A stretch of DNA of 16,586 bases from NCBI GenBank assembly GCA_964480425.1, contig CAYZPY010000046.1:1-16586 (forward strand), given 5' to 3'. Shown piece by piece: positions 8,107 through 14,982 of the stretch; positions within the stretch are counted from its first letter, which is position 1, and the number at the start of each line of letters is the position of its first letter. Made by a program: the position numbers and the translations under genes. The notes under the pieces were generated by a model, which saw nothing but the letters and a program-made list of their open reading frames with translations, had not been told where the DNA came from and did not search any database. This DNA comes from CAYYMD01 sp964480425. Lineage in GTDB: Bacteria > Planctomycetota > Phycisphaerae > SM23-33.

Positions 8107-8666
8107 TGGCTTCCGCTGCGTTCGAAGAATATCGATAAAACCAGTTCCGCCTTGACCACGCCGTCGCCGGGACTGTCCAGCGTCTCTATGGATAAACGGT
8201 GAATCCTTGTTATCCGCGGCTGATTCTCCATCGCCTGGAGAAACGTGTATAGGCCCATGAAATCGCCGGTCAGCTCCATGATTATGGGCTGCTCGCCGTA
8301 AGGATCGTCGGACACCAGGGACGCATATTGTCCGCTTGTGTCCGCGGTGCGAATGCTCTTTGTAACCAAACGGCTGGACTCCGCCAGTCGCCAGACCTCC
8401 TGAAGAACCTTGTCGATGTCCTTGGCGTTCGGCAGGCGGGAGCGGAAAAACGTGATCGCCTTCTGAAGCGATTCTATTTCGCCCTGCAGGTCGCCTATGG
8501 TACCCGTGGCGCGGTTGAGCGCCTCCAGACGCCTGCGCTTGATCTGCACTTCCCTTTGTATTTCCTGCGAACGGGCGGTCCGCGGGCGGAACACGAAATA
8601 CCATGCCGTTACCGGAATGGCCGCCAGAAGCAGTATGAAGACTAATTCTCTAAGACCTATTTTCAT
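8103..8666 (-). CDS. pilO: Type IV pilus alignment protein PilO
   Basis: 187 residues, close to the usual PilO length. It has a short cytoplasmic start, one membrane helix (about residues 7-25, LVFILLLAAIPVTAWYFVF), a charged coiled coil (about 30-75) and a periplasmic alpha/beta domain. The C-terminal part shows FMGLYTFLQAMENQPRI followed by the strand pattern of the PilO fold. PilO pairs with PilN in the inner membrane and transmits between PilM/PilB and the outer-membrane part. The ATG has AGGGTG seven bases upstream and lies four bases after the pilN stop. The TGA overlaps the start of the PilP-like gene by four bases. Identification is by this architecture and the M-N-O-P order; the sequence itself is divergent. 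Confidence 0.88.
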   Translation of the reverse strand: MKIGLRELVFILLLAAIPVTAWYFVFRPRTARSQEIQREVQIKRRRLEALNRATGTIGDLQGEIESLQKAITFFRSRLPNAKDIDKVLQEVWRLAESSRLVTKSIRTADTSGQYASLVSDDPYGEQPIIMELTGDFMGLYTFLQAMENQPRITRIHRLSIETLDSPGDGVVKAELVLSIFFERSGSQ

Positions 8667-8670
8667 GTAT

Positions 8671-9438
8671 TCACACCCTGGGTAATTTATTCGACACGTC
8701 GTCGAGACCGCCCGTTGCGGACGAATTCTCCGTGGCGGGGTTCAGCAGCGCTTCCACCTGAAACTTGCGCACCTTGTATTCGACTTTCTGATTGTTCGCG
8801 GACCCGCCGTCAGATTGCGTACAGCCGCTTTGCCCGCGAGCGTAATTGCTCTGGAACCTAAGGACCTTTTCCTCGCTGTAGACCAGGTCGACCGACTGGA
8901 ACATGGGATTTCGCGCCAGGTTTGCGATAAAGCCCGCCACCTGCACGTCGGTCGACGCCAGCCCGGTGATTGTGAGTTTGGATATTCTCCTTCGCATGAA
9001 GCGGTTTTTCTTCGGCGCGGACACTACCCGGGTGGACCCGTCGCCCGAAGACCGCGACGTACGTTGCCGAACGTGCTTAATCTCAAGGGAGAACTCGTTC
9101 ATTGCGGCTTCGTCCGGAAGCGCCTGTGACACCACGCCCAGCAGTGTGCTCTTGGGCACCGGGGGGATAAGCGCGCCGGCGAGTTCGGCCTTGTGCATCA
9201 TCTGGTGGCGCTTGGCCTCCAGGCGGTGCATCTGGTCGAGCAGTTCGGCCGCCTTCTGGTAAGAGTTTTTCACGTGACGACGAACCTTCTGCGTGCGCTT
9301 CATGCTCTGCTCCGAGACGACCTCGGCGCACAGCAGGCCCACCATCACCAGGGCGAACAAAATGGAACACACAACATTGGCCCGGTGCTGGCGCCGCCAC
9401 TTGAGATAATCTTGAGGCAGTAAGTTTATCGTACTCAT
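8671..9438 (-). CDS. pilN: Type IV pilus assembly protein PilN
   Basis: 255 residues. It opens with STINLLPQDYL; the short INLLP cytoplasmic peptide is the hallmark of PilN and is the part that binds the groove of PilM. One membrane segment (about 20-41) and a basic coiled coil (about 45-95) follow, then a periplasmic PilN domain. Strands ISKLTITGLASTD and VAGFIANLARNPMFQSVDLV match the family, including the typical 'xFQSVDL' ending of the helix. It is longer than many PilN proteins. A charged insert (about 125-150, rich in Arg/Ser/Lys) and a polar tail after about residue 235 have no obvious role. It starts 12 bases after the pilM stop; the ribosome site is weak, which suggests coupling. Confidence 0.92.
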   Translation of the reverse strand: MSTINLLPQDYLKWRRQHRANVVCSILFALVMVGLLCAEVVSEQSMKRTQKVRRHVKNSYQKAAELLDQMHRLEAKRHQMMHKAELAGALIPPVPKSTLLGVVSQALPDEAAMNEFSLEIKHVRQRTSRSSGDGSTRVVSAPKKNRFMRRRISKLTITGLASTDVQVAGFIANLARNPMFQSVDLVYSEEKVLRFQSNYARGQSGCTQSDGGSANNQKVEYKVRKFQVEALLNPATENSSATGGLDDVSNKLPRV

Positions 9439-9450
9439 ATCTTTTCCATA

Positions 9451-10656
9451 TCAGGCGGCGGTCTCCGATCGCGCCGCGTGGCCGGCCCGGGTGACGGGCG
9501 CTCCCAGCGACAGACCAACCGCCACCGCCCAGTCAGGGTGGCAGCAGCGCCTGTCGAGCCCGCCCCCCACGCCGCAGGACGGATCGTGCTCGGTCAGCAA
9601 AAGCGGATCGCCTACCTGGGCAGGCATGTTCAACTGGCGGGCGATCGACTGGCAGACGTTCATGTCGTGTGCGCCTCCGCCAACGAAGATAATCCGCTCG
9701 ACCGTGTTGTTCTTGAATACCGATTGGTAATAACGCAGGCACTTTGTCAGTTCGCCCGAGAGCGACTCGACGGACGATTTGAGAATGTGAGATATTTCAT
9801 TGCGTCCCGCACTTGCGGTGTCGGATTCGTCGCGCCGGGTATTGTTGATGTCGGCGCGGTGCGGGTCTTCCGAGCGCTTCTGTTCCTCGCCGCCGGGCTG
9901 GACACCGCAGCGCGAGAGGGAATTCCGAATCTCGCCGGCTTCGACCTGCGAGACGCCCATCTCCCGAGCGACGTGACGGTCCCACTGGTCCGTGCCTATC
10001 GACAGGTTTCGGGCGAACACCATCGACCCGCCGTGCGATATCACCACCCTGGAGCCGGTGGCGCCCATATCGACGAACATAACCGCACGCGTGGCGTCGG
10101 CGGTTCGCCTGAAAAACCTGGCGAAACACTCCACTATCGCGCACGGCTCAACGTTGGCGCCTATGACGTCCAGACCGCCGCGCCTTGCGGCTATAAGGTG
10201 CTGCTCCACCGTCGACCTGGCCACGCAGATGGCTATGACTTCGCTGCGGCTCTGCTGCTCGACCATCGTCTCGCCGCCGATTACGTAACGAATTATCGTA
10301 TCTTTTAGCGCCCAGGGCAACTTGCCCTCAAGCTCGCTGCGGATGGCGGCGTCGAATTCCTCCGGTCCGGAACGGGGTACTTTCACGTGATGCACGAAGG
10401 TCAGCTCCGACGGTAGACTCAAAACGCATTGGCGCCCCTTGAACGTGCGGTCCTTGAGGATCTCCTTGACGCCCCTGGTCATTGCCTTGACGCGGTTTTT
10501 CGGATCTTTGCGCCAGTCGGCGTCCATGTCGCACGCCCCGGCACAGAGCAGCTTCCACTTGTCCTGAACGATGGAAAACTGCACCATCCTCAGCTTTCGG
10601 CTGCCGGGGTCCAGCCCTATGGGGAGCACCTTTCTGTTCGAGAACCTCACTGCCAT
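9451..10656 (-). CDS. pilM: Actin-like type IV pilus assembly protein PilM
   Basis: A 401-residue cytoplasmic actin/FtsA-fold ATP-binding protein that binds the N-terminal peptide of PilN and connects the motor with the PilNOP complex. Motifs in order: phosphate-1 loop GLDPGSRKLRMVQF (14-27); SLPSELTFVHHVKVP (80-94) and IRSELEGKLPWAL (105-117), typical of PilM; phosphate-2 FVDMGATGSRVVI (194-206); adenosine motif IIFVGGGAHDM (322-332). Between about 250 and 287 there is a polar, charged insert not usual in PilM, and the C-terminus from about 355 is also longer and Cys/Gly-rich. The ATG has GGAG within six to seven bases. It is the first gene of the operon, preceded by a long structured leader (10657-10937). 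Confidence 0.93.
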   Translation of the reverse strand: MAVRFSNRKVLPIGLDPGSRKLRMVQFSIVQDKWKLLCAGACDMDADWRKDPKNRVKAMTRGVKEILKDRTFKGRQCVLSLPSELTFVHHVKVPRSGPEEFDAAIRSELEGKLPWALKDTIIRYVIGGETMVEQQSRSEVIAICVARSTVEQHLIAARRGGLDVIGANVEPCAIVECFARFFRRTADATRAVMFVDMGATGSRVVISHGGSMVFARNLSIGTDQWDRHVAREMGVSQVEAGEIRNSLSRCGVQPGGEEQKRSEDPHRADINNTRRDESDTASAGRNEISHILKSSVESLSGELTKCLRYYQSVFKNNTVERIIFVGGGAHDMNVCQSIARQLNMPAQVGDPLLLTEHDPSCGVGGGLDRRCCHPDWAVAVGLSLGAPVTRAGHAARSETAA

Positions 10657-10818
10657 TATTCACTCCATAAATTCGCGCCCGTTGCGGGGGGATTCACCAA
10701 TCGCTATGACTTGCTCGCCCGGCTCCTTGGCCGCGCTGTCCCCGAGGCGTCCCTGCCACACCATGTAGCGTGGGGCGACTCGGACTGCGTGCCCGCAGCA
10801 GGCGTTAGGAGGATCAGG

Positions 10819-10837
10819 CCGCCCGTCGTCCGGGCGG
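10819..10837 (-). promoter_or_regulatory. Hairpin after the aptamer, possible expression platform
   Basis: In the RNA the stem CCGCCC / GGGCGG (six perfect G-C pairs, loop GGACGAC) forms directly after the aptamer. Its 5' arm uses the same CGCC that closes the P1-like helix with GGCG at 10929-10932, so the two folds exclude each other. That is how a ligand-controlled switch would look. No run of U follows, so it is not a standard intrinsic terminator, and the pilM start is about 160 bases further on. Confidence 0.45.
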
Positions 10838-10937
10838 GCAGCCGGACTATCCCTTCTCGACCATTATCCGGACCGAAGTCTGCGAAACTCCTCGCTTTGC
10901 GCCCCGGCCTTACGACCGGTTTGCCTTTCGCCGCTCC
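10834..10937 (-). promoter_or_regulatory. Cyclic-di-GMP-I (GEMM-like) riboswitch aptamer, divergent second half
   Basis: Read on the minus strand, the leader of pilM contains AAAGGCAAACC (RNA), then stem CCGGUC / GGCCGG closed by a GUAA tetraloop (plus-strand 10904-10919), then GGCGCAAAGC (10894-10903). This order and wording is the conserved core of the GEMM class: GGCAAACC, GNRA-capped helix, GACGCAAAGC. A P1-like helix forms from GGCA (10922-10925) with UGCC (10837-10840), continued by GGCG (10929-10932) with CGCC (10833-10836) around an AAA bulge. The 3' side AUAGUCCGGCUGCC resembles the class ending. UCCGG can pair with CCGGA near 10867-10871, but about 20 extra bases, with two small hairpin possibilities (GCGA/UCGC and GAC-UUCG-GUC), sit between GCAAAGC and that helix. 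The base matching the known ligand-reading G of the Vibrio aptamer is G, which predicts c-di-GMP rather than cGAMP. Boundaries are approximate. Confidence 0.72.
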
Positions 10938-11102
10938 TATATTCTCCCCTAATGGTAACATACGTTATAAACGCCTCCTGTCGCCATTATCGTTGACACC
11001 GAGGTCTCCCATCTCAACATGATAAATCGGCAATATTTCCCCCCATCTCAAATAAAGTCCCTCGCCTGCGGCGCCCGTACTCATCAAGACTCGCCGGAAT
11101 CC

Positions 11103-12308
11103 TCAATCTCCAGGCCTGTCGGACTCCTCGAGAATGTCCGAAAGGACGGAATCGGAAACGAAAAGACTACCTTCGTCCAGGCGGATCCTCTCATCGCTGA
11201 CAACCAGTGCTCCCAGTTCCGCGTAGCATGATATGCTCCGGGGGAACACTTCCAGCGGGTCGGCGCCGTATCGCCTGGTAAATTCCCTCCGGTCAACGCC
11301 TTCGGTCAGTCTCAACCCCAGCATTAGCGCCTCTGCAAGGGCCTTGGCGCCGCTGAGCCGCTCGCTTCTGTGCGGCGGGAGTCGCCCCGCCCGAATGGCC
11401 GATATATACGCCTCCAGGTCGGGTGTATTTTTGTACCTTACCTGCCTGACGTATCCTGCCGCCGCCGGTCCTGCGCCGAGATAAGGCCGATTCCGCCAGT
11501 AAACCATGTTGTGTCGGCATCGACGCCCTTGCCGGGCGAAGTTGGATATCTCGTAATGCTCCAGCCCCGCCTGGCGGCAGCGGGCTATTGCGGTGCGGTA
11601 GCAGGTTTCCTGGCGCCGCTCGTCCATGAGCGTCAGCTCGCCCCGGCGAACCGACTTGCCCAGCGGCATGCCCTCCTCAACGCTGAGCGCGTAGCAACTA
11701 AGATGCTCGGCGCCTGTGCGCACAATCGCCTCGTTCAGCGACGCCTCGAAAGACTCCGGCGTCTGACGAGGTATGCCGTAAATCATGTCCAACGATATAT
11801 TTGTAATTCCGGCGCGACGAAAAATATCCACCGCACGACGAACCTGGTCGGGACCGTGCCTTCGGCCGAGTGTTTCAAGCTCCGAGGCGACGAATGACTG
11901 GGCGCCGATACTGGCGCGATTGACGCCCGAGGATTTCATCGCCTCTGCCACGCCGGGGGTTACGGTCTCCGGATTGGCCTCGACCGTGAACTCTGTGTCG
12001 CTGTGGGCCAACTTCGCCAATGCGCCTACCAGGCGCCGAAGCAGCCGGGACCCCAGCACCGTCGGGGTGCCCCCGCCAACGTAGATGCTGCCCGCCGGCG
12101 AGGAGAGGCAATCGCGCCTGTCCAGTTCGGCGGTTACGGCGCGGACATATTGCTCACCCAGGTCCGGGCGGTATTCAACGGAATAGAAATCACAGTACGC
12201 ACACTTCGCTGCGCAAAAAGGCACGTGTACGTACAGCGCCCCGGGACGGGCCCCGGCGAAGGGTTGAAAATCGCAATTACATTTTTCCTTGCAGAAATCG
12301 CCTGACAT
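11103..12308 (-). CDS. hemW: Radical SAM protein HemW (heme chaperone, HemN-like)
   Basis: A 401-residue radical-SAM enzyme family member. The [4Fe-4S] motif is CAAKCAYC (Cys32, Cys36, Cys39, the CxxxCxxC spacing), preceded by ALYVHVPFC. The SAM-binding glycines are VGGGTPT (77-83). Further family motifs are FTVEANPETVT (107-117), NRASIGAQSF (130-139), SLDMIYGIPRQT (172-183), HYEISNFAR (251-259), and HNMVYWRNRPYLGAGPAA (266-283). HemW inserts or carries heme; it was long annotated as oxygen-independent coproporphyrinogen oxidase, which it usually is not. The extra cysteines near the N-terminus (Cys6, Cys10, Cys12) precede the usual start of the family. There is no good ribosome site at the ATG, so the true start could be slightly downstream. 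It is divergent from the FHA gene. Confidence 0.93.
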   Translation of the reverse strand: MSGDFCKEKCNCDFQPFAGARPGALYVHVPFCAAKCAYCDFYSVEYRPDLGEQYVRAVTAELDRRDCLSSPAGSIYVGGGTPTVLGSRLLRRLVGALAKLAHSDTEFTVEANPETVTPGVAEAMKSSGVNRASIGAQSFVASELETLGRRHGPDQVRRAVDIFRRAGITNISLDMIYGIPRQTPESFEASLNEAIVRTGAEHLSCYALSVEEGMPLGKSVRRGELTLMDERRQETCYRTAIARCRQAGLEHYEISNFARQGRRCRHNMVYWRNRPYLGAGPAAAGYVRQVRYKNTPDLEAYISAIRAGRLPPHRSERLSGAKALAEALMLGLRLTEGVDRREFTRRYGADPLEVFPRSISCYAELGALVVSDERIRLDEGSLFVSDSVLSDILEESDRPGD

Positions 12309-12469
12309 TTTATAATTTAGTTGTAGTATCCTGTAAATAACGAATAATCCCGCCTGACACCCTTTGAAAAACGCAACGTCAGGCGCCAGTAACGCCCCCG
12401 CCGATATGCAGGGCGGGGAACCGTCGGTTCGACAATAATATCCTTTGAAAAAATATCGAGGTGGAGGTT
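12309..12469. promoter_or_regulatory. Divergent intergenic region hemW / FHA gene
   Basis: 161 bases between divergent starts, so promoters for both genes should lie here, but no strong -35/-10 pair is visible. It contains a 7-bp perfect hairpin CCCCGCC / GGCGGGG (12396-12402 and 12412-12418, 9-base loop) and an 11-base direct repeat CCTTTGAAAAA at 12361-12371 and 12442-12452. The second copy lies just before the ribosome site of the FHA gene. Confidence 0.4.
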
Positions 12470-13009
12470 ATGGACGTCAAACTCATAGCATTCAAGCCAA
12501 ACGGCGAAAGAGTGGATGTTCCGGTAACGCAATCCGTCACCACAATCGGGCGAGGCGAAACTTGTGAAATACGGCTTCCGGTTCCCAGCGTCTCTCGCAA
12601 TCACTGTCAGATTAACGTCTCCGGGGATGAGGTAACCGTCAAGGACCTGGGTTCCGCCAACGGCACCTACGTAAATAATAACCGCATCACCGAAACCAAA
12701 ATCAATCCGGGCGACAGGATTTCCATCGGTCCCATCCCGCTGGTGTTCCAGATAGACGGACAGCCGGAACAGATCGAGCCGCCCAAGCCACCCGAAAAAG
12801 AAAAAGAATCCGCCCGGGTCGAAACGTCCGAGCCGGAAGATATTCCAATCGAACTCGAGGCAGCCGACGTCGAGGACGCCACCGGGATGTCGCCGGAAGA
12901 TGCGCTCTCGTCGCTCCAGCCCGAAGGCGAAAAAGGAAAGCAGGTCGATCCCATCTCGGCTCTGGAGCAGTTGGCCTCACAAAGCGACAAAAAAAAGAAA
13001 AAATCATAA
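12470..13009 (+). CDS. FHA-domain protein
   Basis: 179 residues from the ATG at 12470. The N-terminal 95 residues are a forkhead-associated domain that binds phosphothreonine peptides. Signature residues are TTIGRGE (24-30, Gly-Arg), VPSVSRNHCQI (38-48, the Ser-Arg-Asn-His loop) and DLGSANGTYVNNNRI (59-73, the Asn-Gly-Thr turn). The rest is disordered and acidic (Glu/Pro-rich, about 97-160), with a final helix-like DPISALEQLAS and a KKKKKS tail. There is no kinase or membrane domain, so it probably acts as a soluble adaptor of Ser/Thr kinase signalling (inference). GAGGTG lies six bases before the ATG. A GTG at 12461 would add three residues but overlaps that site. It is divergent from hemW and convergent with ruvX. 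Confidence 0.9.
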   Translation: MDVKLIAFKPNGERVDVPVTQSVTTIGRGETCEIRLPVPSVSRNHCQINVSGDEVTVKDLGSANGTYVNNNRITETKINPGDRISIGPIPLVFQIDGQPEQIEPPKPPEKEKESARVETSEPEDIPIELEAADVEDATGMSPEDALSSLQPEGEKGKQVDPISALEQLASQSDKKKKKS

Positions 13010-13047
13010 CAACGCGCGTTTTCGCACTACCGCGCCCCGTCGAGCAT

Positions 13048-13074
13048 GCCGGCGAAATTCACCTCGTCGCCGGC
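13048..13074. terminator. Hairpin between convergent FHA gene and ruvX
   Basis: Perfect 8-bp inverted repeat GCCGGCGA / TCGCCGGC with an 11-base loop, lying in the 78-base gap between two convergent genes. It could end transcription in both directions, but no T run follows on either strand, so it is not a textbook intrinsic terminator. Confidence 0.4.
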
Positions 13075-13087
13075 GGACAACGTATGC

Positions 13088-13516
13088 CTACCTCGCATCC
13101 GTTTTCCCGCCCTGTTCACGCAGGAACTCCCCAAGAAAAACGGCGGCGGCAACTGCATCCTGACGCGCCTGTGTTTTCTTGCGGGTGAATTTGTCCTTTA
13201 ATTTATCGTCGGCCTGATAACTGCTGAGGCGCTCGTCCCAAAGGCGGACTTCCAGGCCCGTGGCGCCGCCGAGGTCCTCGGCGAATTTCCTGGCGCGACG
13301 CGACTGGGAACCCTCGCTACCGTCCATGTTGAGCGGCAAACCGACAACCACGCCCCCCGCCCCGTGCTCGTCGGCAAGGGCGCGTACGGCGGAAAAAACG
13401 TTCCGAACCGGCTCGGAAGGTATCACCTCAAGCGGCGCGGCGACCCTGGTCTCAGTGTCACCCACTGCAACGCCCGTCCGCGCCGCGCCGATATCAACGC
13501 CAAGCCATGTAGCCAT
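13088..13516 (-). CDS. ruvX: RuvX/YqgF family RNase H-fold nuclease
   Basis: 142 residues, the usual length. RuvX (YqgF) is a small RNase H-fold protein acting on Holliday junctions and/or 16S rRNA 5'-end maturation. Visible motifs are LGVDIGAARTGVAVGD (5-20, with catalytic Asp8), VVVGLPLNMDGSEG (56-69), LWDERLSSYQAD (92-103, the D-E-R-L-S motif) and QARQDAVAAAVFL (116-128, with the third acidic residue Asp120). All expected acidic residues are present. The tail EQGGKTDAR is short and polar. The ATG has no strong ribosome site. It lies downstream of the guanylyltransferase gene on the same strand, 161 bases away. Confidence 0.94.
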   Translation of the reverse strand: MATWLGVDIGAARTGVAVGDTETRVAAPLEVIPSEPVRNVFSAVRALADEHGAGGVVVGLPLNMDGSEGSQSRRARKFAEDLGGATGLEVRLWDERLSSYQADDKLKDKFTRKKTQARQDAVAAAVFLGEFLREQGGKTDAR

Positions 13517-13677
13517 TGCTTTCAGATTACCGGTTATAGATTATAGCGAGCCGGTTGATCGGTTAATCATTCATGATTGTACGTAATTCCAAGTTTGTTG
13601 TTGGGGATTTGGGCATTGGGGATTTGCAATTTCTCGCCTCGGACCCGCAAGAATGCCAGGCGGTCAGACCTCGGAAC
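13517..13677. repeat. Intergenic region with short GGGGATTTG direct repeat
   Basis: 161 bases between two minus-strand genes with no credible gene. It contains TTGGGGATTTG twice in direct order (13601-13611 and 13616-13626, period 15) in a T/G-rich block unlike the surrounding coding DNA. Such blocks look like degenerate dispersed intergenic repeats; only these two units are visible here. Confidence 0.45.
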
Positions 13678-14778
13678 TCACGAATATTTATCGCCGAATT
13701 TCCGCTCGATTTCGCCCAGGAGCTCCTTAAGGCGCTGCGCGTCAGACTTGCTGCACACCAGCGTGGCGTCGGTGGCGTGAACAACCACGCAGTCGTCCAT
13801 CCCCAGCACCGCAATCAGATGACCGTTCTCGGAGACCACCACGTTTCTGAAACTGTCCATCACGGCGGCGTGACCCGCCAGCACCACGTTGCCCGCCTGG
13901 TCCAGTTCGCAGATGTTCTCCAGCGCAGGCCAGGAGCCCACGTCGAGCCAGTCGCAGTTCAACTCCACCATCATCATGTACCTGCCGTCCTGCTCGGCTT
14001 CCATCGTGCAGGCCTTTTCAATGACCGCGTAGTCTATGCTGATCTTCTCGAGTTCGGGGTAAACTTCGTCAATAATGCTCTTGTAGTCGCCGCCGTCTTT
14101 TACGGCCTTGCTTACCGGCGCGAGTTTTTCGGCGGTCTGTGGCAGGTAATCCGCCAGCGCCTTTCGGATAGCGCCGACTTTCCAAACGAACATTCCGCTG
14201 TTCCAGTAATATTTTCCGCTCTCGACGTACCGGCGTGCGGTGGCGTGGTCGGGCTTTTCCTTGAACGCCAGGACCTTGTGCACGCCCTGGTCCACAACCT
14301 CCCCGCACTGTATGTATCCCAGTCCCGTGTGAGGCCAGGTCGGGCGTATGCCGAACGTCAGCAGCGCGTCGGGATTTTTCTCGGCCGCCTCAAGAGCGAT
14401 GCGGATCGAGGCGGCGAACTGCTCCTTGGGGCGGATAACGTGGTCCGCAGTGAAAACCGCCATGGTGGTGGACTCGTCCCGACCTGCGAGTATTTCCGCC
14501 GCCAGCGCGATGGCGTTGGCGGTGTCGCGACCTTCCGGCTCGCCGACAATATTCTCGGCGGGGATGTCGGGCAGAGTCTTTGAAACATCGTCGGAGTATT
14601 CGGCGCCGGTGACGATGAGAATCTTGTCCGGGTCGAAAACCTCTCGCACCCTCTCGGCCGCCACTTCCAGCAGGCATTTACCCTCGGCAATGGGAAGAAG
14701 CTGCTTGGGGCGGTTCTCCCTGCTCAGTGGCCAGAGCCGTTTTCCTGAACCCCCCGCCATTATTACTGCATGGGCCAT
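13678..14778 (-). CDS. manC: Mannose-1-phosphate guanylyltransferase
   Basis: 366 residues. It makes GDP-mannose from GTP and mannose-1-phosphate for polysaccharide and glycan synthesis in the cytoplasm. The nucleotidyltransferase signature is at the N-terminus: MAGGSGKRLWPLSR (7-20) then RPKQLLPI (23-30). Also present are GEPEGRDTANAIALAA (79-94), FTADHVI (109-115), the sugar-binding FKEKPD (172-177), YYWNSGMFVW (190-199) and NCDWLDVGSW (274-283). Length indicates the single-domain form without the C-terminal phosphomannose isomerase cupin. The ATG has AGGAG seven bases upstream. Its start region (14779-14982) is shared with the divergent RNase HII-like gene. A weak promoter-like pair (TTGCAT, then GATATA after 17 bases) is visible on the minus strand near 14850-14870. 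Confidence 0.94.
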   Translation of the reverse strand: MAHAVIMAGGSGKRLWPLSRENRPKQLLPIAEGKCLLEVAAERVREVFDPDKILIVTGAEYSDDVSKTLPDIPAENIVGEPEGRDTANAIALAAEILAGRDESTTMAVFTADHVIRPKEQFAASIRIALEAAEKNPDALLTFGIRPTWPHTGLGYIQCGEVVDQGVHKVLAFKEKPDHATARRYVESGKYYWNSGMFVWKVGAIRKALADYLPQTAEKLAPVSKAVKDGGDYKSIIDEVYPELEKISIDYAVIEKACTMEAEQDGRYMMMVELNCDWLDVGSWPALENICELDQAGNVVLAGHAAVMDSFRNVVVSENGHLIAVLGMDDCVVVHATDATLVCSKSDAQRLKELLGEIERKFGDKYS

Positions 14779-14905
14779 GTCTGCTCTCCTGGATATACTC
14801 CCGTCGTTACCGGACGGAACAACTCAACGCTGTATCTACTCTATATCGAAACGTTCCGCTTGTCATGCAAGAACTGATAAATCGCGTCGAAAATTCAAAC
14901 GGCAT

Positions 14906-14934
14906 TTGTCTGTGGGCGCAGATTTCGATATTAT
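14906..14934 (+). promoter_or_regulatory. Sigma-70-type promoter of the RNase HII-like gene
   Basis: TTGTCT (14906-14911) and TATTAT (14929-14934) are separated by exactly 17 bases. They match the consensus -35 at four and the -10 at five of six positions. The predicted start near 14941 gives a leader of about 40 bases before the TTG start. Confidence 0.55.
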
Positions 14935-14982
14935 TGCCGACCTATCGCACACAGACGTACATCTTTACGCAGGAGATTCACG

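Larger units (their letters stand above)
10657..11102. other. Non-coding leader region between hemW and pilM
   Basis: This stretch holds the riboswitch-like aptamer (10834-10937), the following hairpin, about 160 bases of further leader, and GGAGTG just before the pilM ATG. On the promoter-proximal side (10938-11102) I see no convincing -35/-10 pair on the minus strand; TATAAC near 10960 is only a weak -10 candidate. No clear terminator follows hemW, so read-through from hemW into the pilus operon is possible. Small open frames here are not convincing as genes. Confidence 0.6.

Noticed and set aside
8107..8604. N-terminal extension of the PilP-like frame (415 codons in total)
   Set aside because: It overlaps pilO in another frame and has biased, Arg/Gly/His-rich composition. 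The ATGA overlap at 8103-8106 gives a natural start.
10704..10961. An 85-codon minus-strand frame in the pilM leader
   Set aside because: It covers the riboswitch-like structure, is Arg/Gly/Pro-rich without known motifs, and is best explained by structured GC-rich RNA.
10993..10998. TTGACA on the plus strand as a -35 box
   Set aside because: No matching -10 at 16-18 bases and no plus-strand gene downstream; the region is antisense to hemW.
13563..13814. An 83-codon minus-strand frame between ruvX and manC
   Set aside because: It is partly an out-of-frame shadow of manC and partly the repeat block; there is no ribosome site.
13573..14583. A 336-codon plus-strand frame opposite manC
   Set aside because: It is antisense to a clear guanylyltransferase and has no domain of its own.
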